From Frisingicoccus sp009929615 (GTDB lineage Bacteria; Bacillota; Clostridia; Lachnospirales; Lachnospiraceae), in assembly GCA_028692275.1 (NCBI GenBank), contig JAQUXR010000005.1:57168-121167 (forward strand): 64,000 nt of DNA, given 5' to 3'. The notes under the pieces are model-generated. The model was not told where the DNA came from and did not search any database. It saw only the letters and a program-made list of their open reading frames with translations. Shown in pieces: positions 26,401-33,081 of this stretch. Numbering within the stretch: position 1 is the stretch's first letter; each line of letters opens with the position of its first letter. A program made the translations under genes and the position numbers.

Positions 26401-27711
26401 GTCTACGGTATGGTTCTTAATCTTAATGCATTTCATGTCCTGACCGCCAATGTCCAGGATACAATCAACCTCTGGTTCAAAAAAGGCGGCAGCATAGTAG
26501 TGAGCAACAGTCTCAACTTCACCCTCATCCAGCATAAAAGCAGACTTCATTAAAGCTTCTCCATAACCTGTAGAGCAAGCACGTACAATGCGGGCACTGT
26601 CAGGAAGCTGTTCTTTAATCTCTTTAATTGCACGGATAACTGTATTTAAAGGGCTTCCGTCATTGCTGCTGTAAAAGGAATAGAGGAGGGTCCCGTCTTC
26701 ACCGACAAGGGCGGCTTTAGTTGTTGTTGAACCGGCATCAATTCCGAGGAAACAGTCCCCTTCATAATCTGCAAGGCTTCCTTTTTTAACCATATGTTTC
26801 TGATGACGTGTTGTAAATTCATCATAATCTGCCTGATTTTTAAATAAAGGGGCCATACGCTGGGACTCAGCTTCGATTTTAATATCGGATGAGAGCAGTT
26901 CAATTAATTCATCCAAAGTCTGGCCATCAGCTTCTGTATCATTCATAGCCGCACCCATAGCAGCAAACAAATGAGAATTGTCCGGGGCAATAATATATTC
27001 ACCACTCAAATGAAGTGTACGAATGAAAGCCTCCTTCAATTCAGATAAGAAATGAAGCGGACCTCCTAAAAATGCAACATGGCCCCGAATTGGTTTTCCA
27101 CAGGCTAATCCACTGATCGTCTGATTGACAACAGCCTGGAAAATAGAAGCGGATAAATCCGCTTTAGTAGCACCTTCATTAATTAAAGGCTGAATATCAG
27201 ATTTCGCAAAAACACCACAACGGGCTGCAATTGGATAAATTGCCTGATAATCTTTGGCATACTCATTTAATCCGGAAGCATCTGTTTGGAGCAGCGAAGC
27301 CATCTGGTCAATAAAAGAGCCGGTTCCTCCGGCACAGATTCCATTCATACGCTGTTCAATATTGCCCTGTGAAAAATAAATAATTTTAGCATCTTCGCCA
27401 CCCAGTTCAATAGCGACTTCTGTTTTTGGCTGATAGAACTGCAGGGCAGTTGAAACAGAAATAACTTCCTGAACAAAAGGAATTCCGAGCGGTTTCGCAA
27501 TAGACATTCCCCCTGAACCGGTAATCATTCCGTGGATGTCTGCATTTCCAAGGACCTTGCGGGCTTTTTGAATCAAGTCCAGTAAGGTCTCGCGGATATT
27601 CGCAAAGTGTCGTTCATAATCAGAAAAAACCACCTGATTCTCATCGTCGAGGCAGGCGATTTTAACTGTTGTAGAACCAATATCAATACCTAATCTATAT
27701 ATAGTATTCAT
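23473..27711 (-). CDS. Giant 2-hydroxyacyl-CoA dehydratase activase-family protein
   Basis: A 1412-residue fusion. Residues 1-260 and about 315-580 are two BadF/BcrA-type ASKHA ATPase domains (GIDIGSTTVKIACL with CAGGTGSFIDQMA; GIDAGSTTTKAALV with ACSSGCGSFIETFA). The Cys residues in these loops ligate the bridging 4Fe-4S cluster in characterised activases. A Cys-rich linker follows (CKGCTNSCHLT near 602). From about residue 670 come a DUF2229 region (VGIPRVLNMYENYPFWFTFF) and an HgdB-like dehydratase region with further cysteines. Known activases inject an ATP-driven low-potential electron into radical dehydratases; the fused version has no settled substrate. GGAGGA precedes the ATG. It is monocistronic. 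Confidence 0.87.
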   Translation of the reverse strand: MNTIYRLGIDIGSTTVKIACLDDENQVVFSDYERHFANIRETLLDLIQKARKVLGNADIHGMITGSGGMSIAKPLGIPFVQEVISVSTALQFYQPKTEVAIELGGEDAKIIYFSQGNIEQRMNGICAGGTGSFIDQMASLLQTDASGLNEYAKDYQAIYPIAARCGVFAKSDIQPLINEGATKADLSASIFQAVVNQTISGLACGKPIRGHVAFLGGPLHFLSELKEAFIRTLHLSGEYIIAPDNSHLFAAMGAAMNDTEADGQTLDELIELLSSDIKIEAESQRMAPLFKNQADYDEFTTRHQKHMVKKGSLADYEGDCFLGIDAGSTTTKAALVGEDGTLLYSFYSSNDGSPLNTVIRAIKEIKEQLPDSARIVRACSTGYGEALMKSAFMLDEGEVETVAHYYAAAFFEPEVDCILDIGGQDMKCIKIKNHTVDSVLLNEACSSGCGSFIETFAKSLNYEISDFAKVALFAKNPIDLGSRCTVFMNSNVKQAQKEGAEVGDISAGLAYSVIKNALLKVIKLTDPKDLGEKIVVQGGTFYNDAVLRSFERIAQCEAVRPDIAGIMGAFGAALIARERYDGTESTMLSLDKIIALKYTTSMGRCKGCTNSCHLTINRFSGGRQFITGNRCEVGIGKAKADTSVPNLFDYKYKRIFQYESLTANKAPRGKVGIPRVLNMYENYPFWFTFFTKLGYEVVLSPQSSSAIYSLGIESIPSESVCYPAKLVHGHIMWLIKNDVNFIFYPSIPYERNEVDDATNHYNCPIVTSYSENIKNNVEELESEHITFMNPFLSLDNEEHIEQRMIEELCKTTGIRPEEIKSAVKAAWDELGQARQDMKDKGEETIKFLRDNHMKGIVLAGRPYHIDKEIHHGIPELITSYGIAVLTEDSVSHLAEIERPLIVSDQWMYHSRLYKAAQFVKTQDNLELIQLNSFGCGLDAVTTDQVKDILTGSGRLYTCLKIDEVSNLGAARIRIRSLIAAIRMREQKQIKGDVHTSAHDRIIFTEEMAKDYTILSPNMSPIHFSMIIEALRYNGLNVELLPDCDKEAIDIGLKYVNNDACYPSICVVGQIMKALLSGNYDVNKVAIAMTQTGGGCRATNYVGFIRRALENAGMHQIPVVSVNASGLESNPGLKYTPKMLVGAMQAIVYGDVFMRVLYRMRPYELHKGSADRLHKYWEKVCIDSITGKNHNSFKKNIQGIIRDFDQLPIDETMKKPRVGIVGEILVKFSPSANNYLVDLLEKEGAEAVMPDLLDFFLYSAYNSNFKYEKLGKSKKGAIAGNLIIGFLEKVRKTARKEFEKSRHFDPQANIKELARYAEPIVSIGNQTGEGWFLTGEMIELIHQGAGNIVCTQPFGCLPNHIVGKGVIKELRNTYPGSNIVAIDYDPGASEVNQINRIKLMLATANKNLADGLE

Positions 27712-27839
27712 CTAATTCCTCCTAAGAGATTTCATAATCTTGTCGAATGTATTATAGTACAATTACTCGGAAAACTCAATATTTACTTTGCACCATTTTA
27801 TATAGAAGTGAATAGATTAAATAAAAAACAGGTGGACTT

Positions 27840-28190
27840 ATGAATTATTTTGTGCGGCGTCAGGATAATGAATATGGAAACTGCGATGGAATGTTGCATG
27901 AGATTAAAGAAAGGGACAGTTTATATAAAGTATCCAGACTCTATGGGGTGACACTGAATGATTTGATGGAAAAAAATCCCACAGTTGATGTTTATAATCT
28001 GACAATAGGTGATAAACTATGTGTACCGGTAAAACATATACCTTATATTATACAGTCCGGAGATACACTGGACTGGCTCCTTGAACATTTTAATATGGAT
28101 TACGATATGTTTAGAAAAGCAAATCCCCAGTTAGCACCCTGGACTTTGGAGGAAAATAGTGTTGTTTATATCCCTCAAAATGAGGGCTGA
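27840..28190 (+). CDS. Small protein with two LysM domains
   Basis: A 116-residue protein made of two LysM repeats: MLHEIKERDSLYKVSRLYG to VPVKH, then YIIQSGDTLDWLLEHFNMD to VYIPQ. LysM binds N-acetylglucosamine-containing glycans such as peptidoglycan and is also found in spore-coat proteins. There is no signal peptide, so the protein is probably cytoplasmic or mother-cell localised; a role in the spore coat is plausible but inferred. AGGTGG precedes the ATG. It diverges from the activase gene and is separated from the next gene by a consensus promoter. Confidence 0.82.
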   Translation: MNYFVRRQDNEYGNCDGMLHEIKERDSLYKVSRLYGVTLNDLMEKNPTVDVYNLTIGDKLCVPVKHIPYIIQSGDTLDWLLEHFNMDYDMFRKANPQLAPWTLEENSVVYIPQNEG

Positions 28191-28217
28191 ACATCCTTTG
28201 GCGGTATGAACTGCCGG

Positions 28218-28246
28218 TTGACAAAGAACATGGCTTTTACTATAAT
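28218..28246 (+). promoter_or_regulatory. Full-consensus sigma-A promoter for the rhomboid-like gene
   Basis: TTGACA at 28218-28223 and TATAAT at 28241-28246 with an exact 17-base spacer. The ~80-base leader that follows contains a GC-rich hairpin (28275-28312: AAAGGGG pairs with CCCCTTT, plus an inner GCAGC/GCGGC stem with one mismatch). No T run follows the hairpin, so it looks like an mRNA-stability or regulatory structure rather than a terminator. Confidence 0.78.
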
Positions 28247-28331
28247 AAAACTAATTGTAAAATATGATTAAAAATAAAAGGGGGCAGCTTTTTTGCGGCA
28301 GCCCCTTTAATATTCATTGAGAGGTTATTAC

Positions 28332-29144
28332 ATGACATTATTGGATAAATTAGAACGAAAATTCGGGAAATATGCCATCAAAGATTTGATGAAATATATT
28401 ATCATTTTATATGTTGTCGGTCTGATTCTCACCTACGTAACTCCCGGAGTCTACGAAACCTATTTCATGCTGGATGCTCATCAGATTCTCCGTGGACAGG
28501 TATGGCGTATTTTCACCTTTTTACTTCAGTCTCCAAGTAATAATTTATTGTTTTTTATTATTACATTATATTTTTACTATATGATTGGAAGCGTTCTGGA
28601 ACGTACATGGGGAAGCTTTAGATTTAATGTATATTATTTTACCGGCGTTATCGGCACGGTTTTAGCGGCTATTATTATTTATCTTATTACCGGACGGGTA
28701 TATTATCTGGATACAACCTTTATTAATGCATCTCTATTTTTAGCTTTTGCATTTGAATATCCGGACATGGAAGTTTTGCTCATGTTTATTCTTCCGATTA
28801 AGATGAAGTGGATGGCTTACGCATCCATGGCACTCTATGCATTGAATTTTGTTCAGGGGAATCTTGGGACAAGGATTGCTATTATTGTTTCCCTTTTAAA
28901 TTTCTTTTTGTTTTTCACATCTATTATTAAGAGAAAAGGATACTCGCCGAAACAGGTCCATCGGAAGATGGCCTATAATAAATCAGTTAAAAAAGCCAGA
29001 GAAACATCCGGACATAATAAGTGTGCAGTATGCGGACGAACCGAAGCAGATGATGATACTTTAGAATTTCGTTATTGTTCCAGATGCAACGGGAATTACG
29101 AATACTGTCAGGACCACTTATTCACCCATCAACATGTAAAATAA
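28332..29144 (+). CDS. Rhomboid-like membrane protein with C-terminal zinc-binding domain (likely pseudoprotease)
   Basis: A 270-residue protein with about six membrane helices. The rhomboid-type segment GQVWRIFTFLLQSP and a following YYMIGSVLERTWGSFRF match the loop-1 and helix-2 region of rhomboid proteases. The catalytic GxSG is not present; the corresponding helix reads TTFINASLFLAFAF, and no catalytic His is evident, so proteolysis is unlikely. The C-terminal tail carries CAVCG, CSRC and CQDHLFTHQH, a probable zinc ribbon. I chose the ATG at 28332 after GAGAGG. It leads a run of envelope and sporulation-associated genes. Role unknown; chaperone-like or scaffold functions of rhomboid pseudoproteases are the closest analogy. 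Confidence 0.75.
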   Translation: MTLLDKLERKFGKYAIKDLMKYIIILYVVGLILTYVTPGVYETYFMLDAHQILRGQVWRIFTFLLQSPSNNLLFFIITLYFYYMIGSVLERTWGSFRFNVYYFTGVIGTVLAAIIIYLITGRVYYLDTTFINASLFLAFAFEYPDMEVLLMFILPIKMKWMAYASMALYALNFVQGNLGTRIAIIVSLLNFFLFFTSIIKRKGYSPKQVHRKMAYNKSVKKARETSGHNKCAVCGRTEADDDTLEFRYCSRCNGNYEYCQDHLFTHQHVK

Positions 29145-29157
29145 CACAGGTGATTTT

Positions 29158-29466
29158 ATGAAATGGTATAAAAAGCTCTACTTAGGAGAATCCATTAAAC
29201 AGGCTAAATGGGTGCGTTTCAAAATTGCCTATGGCAGAAAACCAGAAGGCTATTACTGCATAGCTTTGTCGGCAAATGATAAAAATCTGCTCGATATTTA
29301 CCCAAGTCTGCTTTTACGAAAGCCGGTACTTGATACGAATGAGATTTATATTCTTGGACTGGCGTCCACTAAAAAAGAAGCATTTAATGTTGTTGCAACT
29401 ATTATTGAAGATGTGTATGTCCATACCCGTGGTTTCGATATAAAAGCTTATTTGGGCATTACTTGA
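29158..29466 (+). CDS. Conserved hypothetical protein, 102 residues
   Basis: I do not recognise this protein. It starts MKWYKKLYLGESIKQAKWV, is basic near the N-terminus, and has an alternating beta/helix pattern with no membrane segment or signal peptide. It lies 13 bases after the rhomboid-like gene with AGGTG before its ATG, and 28 bases before a DUF2953 gene, so it is likely part of the same operon. Codon use looks like its neighbours. Confidence 0.6.
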   Translation: MKWYKKLYLGESIKQAKWVRFKIAYGRKPEGYYCIALSANDKNLLDIYPSLLLRKPVLDTNEIYILGLASTKKEAFNVVATIIEDVYVHTRGFDIKAYLGIT

Positions 29467-29494
29467 AACGACTTCCATTATATGAGGTGTTGAT

Positions 29495-30466
29495 GTGATA
29501 CATATCATACTATTAATTTTAAAAATAATAGGGTTTATTATACTTGGGATACTGGCACTTTTGCTGGCAATCCTTTTGATTGCCCTTTTTATGCCATTTA
29601 AATATGAGTTTTCCGGCGGGTTTCATGAAAAACCGGATATAACGGTTAAGTTACGATGGCTTTTTGGCGGTTTAAAAGTTCAGGCAGCCTTTAAAGATAA
29701 TACTTTCGGTGCAAGAGCTTCATTGCTGTGGTTTAAAATCTTCGATACACAAAAAAACGAAGTTGAACCAGAAGTAGAAGCAGATGCAGCTAATGAAGCT
29801 GTGGTTATTTCTGATGCAGATATTCTTGAAGAAGCAGCAGATATACCGGTTAGAAAAGAGCCGACCGGACCTGAGCCAAAACCGCAGAAGGAAGTTTCAC
29901 AATTAACAGCACCGCCTAAACCCGAAAAAGTTTCAGCGGAAATACTTCCAAATGAAAAAATTAAACAAGAAAAAAAGAAAAAAGAAAAGACTCCAAAAGG
30001 TCCTGGATTATTTCAAAGACTTTCTGATAAAATTCAAGGTTTTGTCGATGGCGTCGGGGGAAAAGTTGAATCTATTGAAAACAAATGGAATTCGCTTCTT
30101 CGTATCTGGAATGCAACCTGCACACAAAACAGTATTGCATTTGTGAAAAAGGCTCTGTTATCTATTCTGCACCATATACGTCCAAGAAAACTCAGGGGAC
30201 AGATACATTTTGGTATGGAAAAACCATCGGATACCGGAAAGATACTGGGGTATAGCAGCATGCTCTATAGCTGGTACGGAGATAATATCCAATTAATACC
30301 AGATTTTGAGCAATCTGTTTTTGAAGGTGATTTATACTTCCGTGGACATGTTCAATTATACATCTTTGTATTTTGGGCTTTGCGTGGATTATTAAATAAA
30401 GATATAAGAAAACTCATTAAATATATTAAGCATATTAAGAATAAGGAGGAAACCTTATGGCAGTAA
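29495..30466 (+). CDS. DUF2953 membrane protein (YtfI-like)
   Basis: One N-terminal membrane helix (about residues 4-28) followed by the DUF2953 start FMPFKYEFSGGFHEKPDITVKLRWLFGGLKV. A Pro/Glu/Lys-rich low-complexity linker (about 90-175) and a C-terminal domain follow, ending near a second hydrophobic segment. At 323 residues it is longer than Bacillus YtfI because of the linker. The start is GTG at 29495, five bases after GAGGTG. Its end overlaps the GerW gene by 10 bases, the same pairing as ytfI-ytfJ in Bacillus, which suggests a role in sporulation or germination. Confidence 0.75.
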   Translation: MIHIILLILKIIGFIILGILALLLAILLIALFMPFKYEFSGGFHEKPDITVKLRWLFGGLKVQAAFKDNTFGARASLLWFKIFDTQKNEVEPEVEADAANEAVVISDADILEEAADIPVRKEPTGPEPKPQKEVSQLTAPPKPEKVSAEILPNEKIKQEKKKKEKTPKGPGLFQRLSDKIQGFVDGVGGKVESIENKWNSLLRIWNATCTQNSIAFVKKALLSILHHIRPRKLRGQIHFGMEKPSDTGKILGYSSMLYSWYGDNIQLIPDFEQSVFEGDLYFRGHVQLYIFVFWALRGLLNKDIRKLIKYIKHIKNKEETLWQ

Positions 30467-30855
30467 ATACATTCAGCACATCTGTCCAGTCACTGTTTGA
30501 TGGTATGAACGGGGTGCTTTCAACAAAATCCGTTGTAGGTGAGCCAATTACCGTCAATGATACAATTATTATTCCTTTAGTAGATATCAGCTTTGGTATG
30601 GGTACAGGTTCTTCATCTACTGAAAGCAAGAAGAAAGACAGTTCCATGGGTGGTGTTGGCTGTAATATCGAACCATCTGCAGTTTTGGTTATTCGCGGTG
30701 ATGTTGTCCGGGTTATTCCTGTTGAAAGTCATCAATCCGTATTTACAAAACTCATTGATATGGTTCCGGATATTATGAATCGTTTTACCAAGGGAGACCC
30801 TATGGAAGATAAGGATGTCGCAGAACAGGTAAACACAATTATTGAAGATAAGTAG
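30457..30855 (+). CDS. ytfJ: GerW family sporulation protein (YtfJ)
   Basis: A 132-residue YtfJ/GerW protein, of a family linked to spore germination in endospore formers. VVGEPITVNDTIIIPLVDISFGMGTG and VGCNIEPSAVLVI are family blocks, with the usual glycine-rich middle. There is no signal peptide. AAGGAGG lies six bases before the ATG, inside the end of the DUF2953 gene, so the two are translationally coupled. Together with the SASP and ylbJ genes it shows that this organism sporulates or descends from sporulators. Confidence 0.87.
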   Translation: MAVNTFSTSVQSLFDGMNGVLSTKSVVGEPITVNDTIIIPLVDISFGMGTGSSSTESKKKDSSMGGVGCNIEPSAVLVIRGDVVRVIPVESHQSVFTKLIDMVPDIMNRFTKGDPMEDKDVAEQVNTIIEDK

Positions 30856-30911
30856 CACATTTTTGCGGGAGAAACATAGAATGTAAAGACCGGAAATATG
30901 GAGAGGTGCTT

Positions 30912-31052
30912 ATGAAACGCATTATAGGATTTATAATGTTCTGGGTAGCTGTTGGAATGACCATTATGCTGTTCATTGATTCAGCTCTTCTAAGTATCTG
31001 CATCATTTTGTTTTGTCTGGTTTTGAGTTATAATTTCTTCTGCTGCAAATAA
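30912..31052 (+). CDS. Small hydrophobic membrane protein, 46 residues
   Basis: A short frame beginning MKRIIGFIMFWVAVGM and ending YNFFCCK, almost wholly hydrophobic with two likely membrane helices and a C-terminal Cys pair. GAGAGGTG lies 3-4 bases before the ATG. It lies 56 bases after ytfJ and 28 before the FHA gene, in the same orientation. I recall similar short proteins in Lachnospiraceae but no function. The ribosome site, hydrophobic composition and operon spacing support a real gene. Confidence 0.65.
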   Translation: MKRIIGFIMFWVAVGMTIMLFIDSALLSICIILFCLVLSYNFFCCK

Positions 31053-31080
31053 AAAATAAAACAAAAGACAGGGTGAAAAT

Positions 31081-32154
31081 ATGAGTATATCCAAGATAAC
31101 TTTTAATGACAATCAGGAAGCCTGCATTGTGGTTGATCCAATTAGTGAAATTGACAAGAGTGACTTTAAAACCTATCTCGATTTGGACAGCCCGTCCTTT
31201 TTGAAATGTGAATTTGAGAATGATAAGGCATTTACCTTATATTATAATGTAGGCAGCCGTATAACTTTGAAACAGTTCTTATCACGGGTTGTGATGAAGA
31301 GTGAAGTTATAGGATTTTTAAAATCTTTGACACAGGCCTATATTAATGCAGTGGAGAGCGGGTTGAATACAGATCATATTCCTCTTGGTATTAACAGTAT
31401 TTTTTATGACACTGAAAATGCTCAGGTTTCATGCGTGTACGTTCCTGTTGTTGATGGAATTATGCCGCCAAGACCGCTTCGTGTCTTTATTAAAGAGATG
31501 CTGGTAAATATGGTCTATAGTGAAGAAGATAATATGGAATGGCTTGGAAATGTTATTCGTTATATCAGCCGGAATAGAAATCTCTCTTACAATGAATTTT
31601 ATGAATTTTTGCAGTCTCAGGAAGATAAAGACAATGAATCTGATGTGAATATCGAAGCAGAGATGGAAGAGGAAAAAACAGATGAAGCTACACCTGTGCT
31701 TGAAAATATTCCAGCGGCAGAGAGTGTAGATGCCCTTAAAGCCGAGACAGAAGATGCAGATGCATCTGAAGATGAGAGTGTCGAAACAATGACCGAAGAT
31801 GAGGCAGACGCTGAAGAATATGCACCTGAGGAGACTGTAGAAGAGGTTCCGGAGGAAATAGGTGTTATTATACGTCGCTCAAATCATGAAACCTTTGAAT
31901 TAAAGGAAGCTGAAATCCGTATTGGAAAATCTGCAGATAATGAAATCTGTATTAATGATAATCCGGCTATAAGCAGAGTACATGCTGTGATTACGCAGTT
32001 TGATGGAACATATGCCATTCAGGATAACGACTCTACAAATCATACTTTTGTTAATGGTATTGTCCTTGAAGAGAACAGAGAGAAGATTCTGGCTTCAGGA
32101 GATAGAATCCTTCTTGGCAACGAAGAGTTGATTTTTAAAATCCAGAATAAATAG
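31081..32154 (+). CDS. DUF6382 and FHA domain protein
   Basis: A 357-residue cytoplasmic protein. The N-terminal ~180 residues (SFLKCEFENDKAFTLYYNVG and onward) match the DUF6382 type found before FHA domains in Clostridia. A ~75-residue acidic Glu/Asp-rich linker follows. The C-terminal FHA domain (about 260-357) has the phosphothreonine-binding signature RIGKSADNEICINDNPAISRVHA and NDSTNHTFVNG. FHA domains read Ser/Thr phosphorylation, and such proteins often accompany a kinase or type VII secretion genes; neither is in this window. It ends the 28332 operon at a terminator. Confidence 0.82.
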   Translation: MSISKITFNDNQEACIVVDPISEIDKSDFKTYLDLDSPSFLKCEFENDKAFTLYYNVGSRITLKQFLSRVVMKSEVIGFLKSLTQAYINAVESGLNTDHIPLGINSIFYDTENAQVSCVYVPVVDGIMPPRPLRVFIKEMLVNMVYSEEDNMEWLGNVIRYISRNRNLSYNEFYEFLQSQEDKDNESDVNIEAEMEEEKTDEATPVLENIPAAESVDALKAETEDADASEDESVETMTEDEADAEEYAPEETVEEVPEEIGVIIRRSNHETFELKEAEIRIGKSADNEICINDNPAISRVHAVITQFDGTYAIQDNDSTNHTFVNGIVLEENREKILASGDRILLGNEELIFKIQNK

Positions 32155-32160
32155 ATAATA

Positions 32161-32201
32161 AAAAATCACTGTTATTTATGAATAGCAGTGATTTTTTAAT
32201 T
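32161..32201 (+). terminator. Intrinsic terminator after the FHA gene
   Basis: AAAAATCACTG at 32161-32171 and CAGTGATTTTT at 32187-32197 form an 11-base stem, followed by TTAATTTC. Confidence 0.85.
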
Positions 32202-32214
32202 TCTTCTTACATGC

Positions 32215-32243
32215 AAAAAGGCAGTCACTCGGACTGCCTTTAA
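32215..32243 (-). terminator. Intrinsic terminator of rpmB
   Basis: On the minus strand, AAAGGCAGTC and GACTGCCTTT form a perfect 10-base stem with a 5-base loop; the 3' arm ends in TTTTT. Confidence 0.82.
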
Positions 32244-32315
32244 ATAATCATTTCACATACACGAAGAAATCCCCACTGACATTCAATGATATCAAGAGCG
32301 GGGACTTCCTTAAGA

Positions 32316-32501
32316 TTAAGCTCTTTCAACTAATCCGGATTTTAAACAAGAAGTACAAACGTAAATCTTCTTTGGAGTTCCGTTATCGTTTACCTTAACT
32401 TTCTTAATGTTAGATTTCCACATTTTATTGCTTCTTCTATGTGAATGAGACACTTTGATTCCAAAGTGTGCTGCTTTTTCACAAACTGCACATTTTGCCA
32501 T
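32316..32501 (-). CDS. rpmB: 50S ribosomal protein L28
   Basis: A 61-residue L28 of the large subunit beginning MAKCAVCEKAAHFGIKVSHSHRRS, with a C-terminal YVCTSCLKSGLVERA. The two CxxC pairs make it the zinc-binding (C+) form. The ATG at 32501 sits after AAGGAGGTGGCC, so the longer frame to 32555 is not the start. It is monocistronic with its own promoter and terminator. Confidence 0.96.
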   Translation of the reverse strand: MAKCAVCEKAAHFGIKVSHSHRRSNKMWKSNIKKVKVNDNGTPKKIYVCTSCLKSGLVERA

Positions 32502-32554
32502 CGTGGCCACCTCCTTAAAAGATGATTTTAACCCTACAGGTTTACAACAAATCA

Positions 32555-32583
32555 ATTCTAACAGATAATTAATTCAATTGCAA
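32555..32583 (-). promoter_or_regulatory. Sigma-A promoter for rpmB
   Basis: On the minus strand, TTGCAA (32583-32578) and TAGAAT (32560-32555) are separated by 17 bases, about 50 bases before the rpmB ATG. Confidence 0.7.
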
Positions 32584-32697
32584 GTATAGAATTATAAATA
32601 TTGTCATATTTTTTTGAAAGCCGTAAAATACATATTTTCTTTTTTATAAAAAGCGGTTATAATAGTAAATATAATATAGAATTGGAGGTCTGTCATT

Positions 32698-33054
32698 ATG
32701 AAAGGACACTTAAATAAAGAGGGTGGAAATATAGCCATTGATTTAGATGTTATTTCTAAATATGCTGGCTTGACAGCCATTGAATGTTTTGGTATCGTTG
32801 GCATGGGTATGATCAGCATGAAAGATGGTCTTACAAAACTTTTAAAGCGCGAAAGCCTGACGAAGGGCGTAGACGTGACCATTGAAGATAATCAGATTAA
32901 TATCCGTTTCCATGTGATTATTGCTTACGGCGTAAGTATCGCAACCGTTGCAGATAACTTAATGAACAATGTAAAGTACAAAGTAGAGCAGTTTACTGGA
33001 ATGGAAGTTGGCCGAATTGACATCTTTGTTGAAGGTGTCCGGGTCATTGATTGA
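32698..33054 (+). CDS. Asp23/Gls24 family protein (YloU-like)
   Basis: A 118-residue member of the Asp23/Gls24 (YloU) family, associated with the cell envelope and alkaline stress response. The block NIAIDLDVISKYAGLTAIECFGIVGM is diagnostic; VTIEDNQINIRFHVIIAYGVS follows. TTGGAGG precedes the ATG. It is followed 27 bases later by fakA, the normal yloU-yloV pair of Firmicutes. Confidence 0.9.
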   Translation: MKGHLNKEGGNIAIDLDVISKYAGLTAIECFGIVGMGMISMKDGLTKLLKRESLTKGVDVTIEDNQINIRFHVIIAYGVSIATVADNLMNNVKYKVEQFTGMEVGRIDIFVEGVRVID

Positions 33055-33081
33055 CATTAAGACATTAAGGAGGAACCAGCG

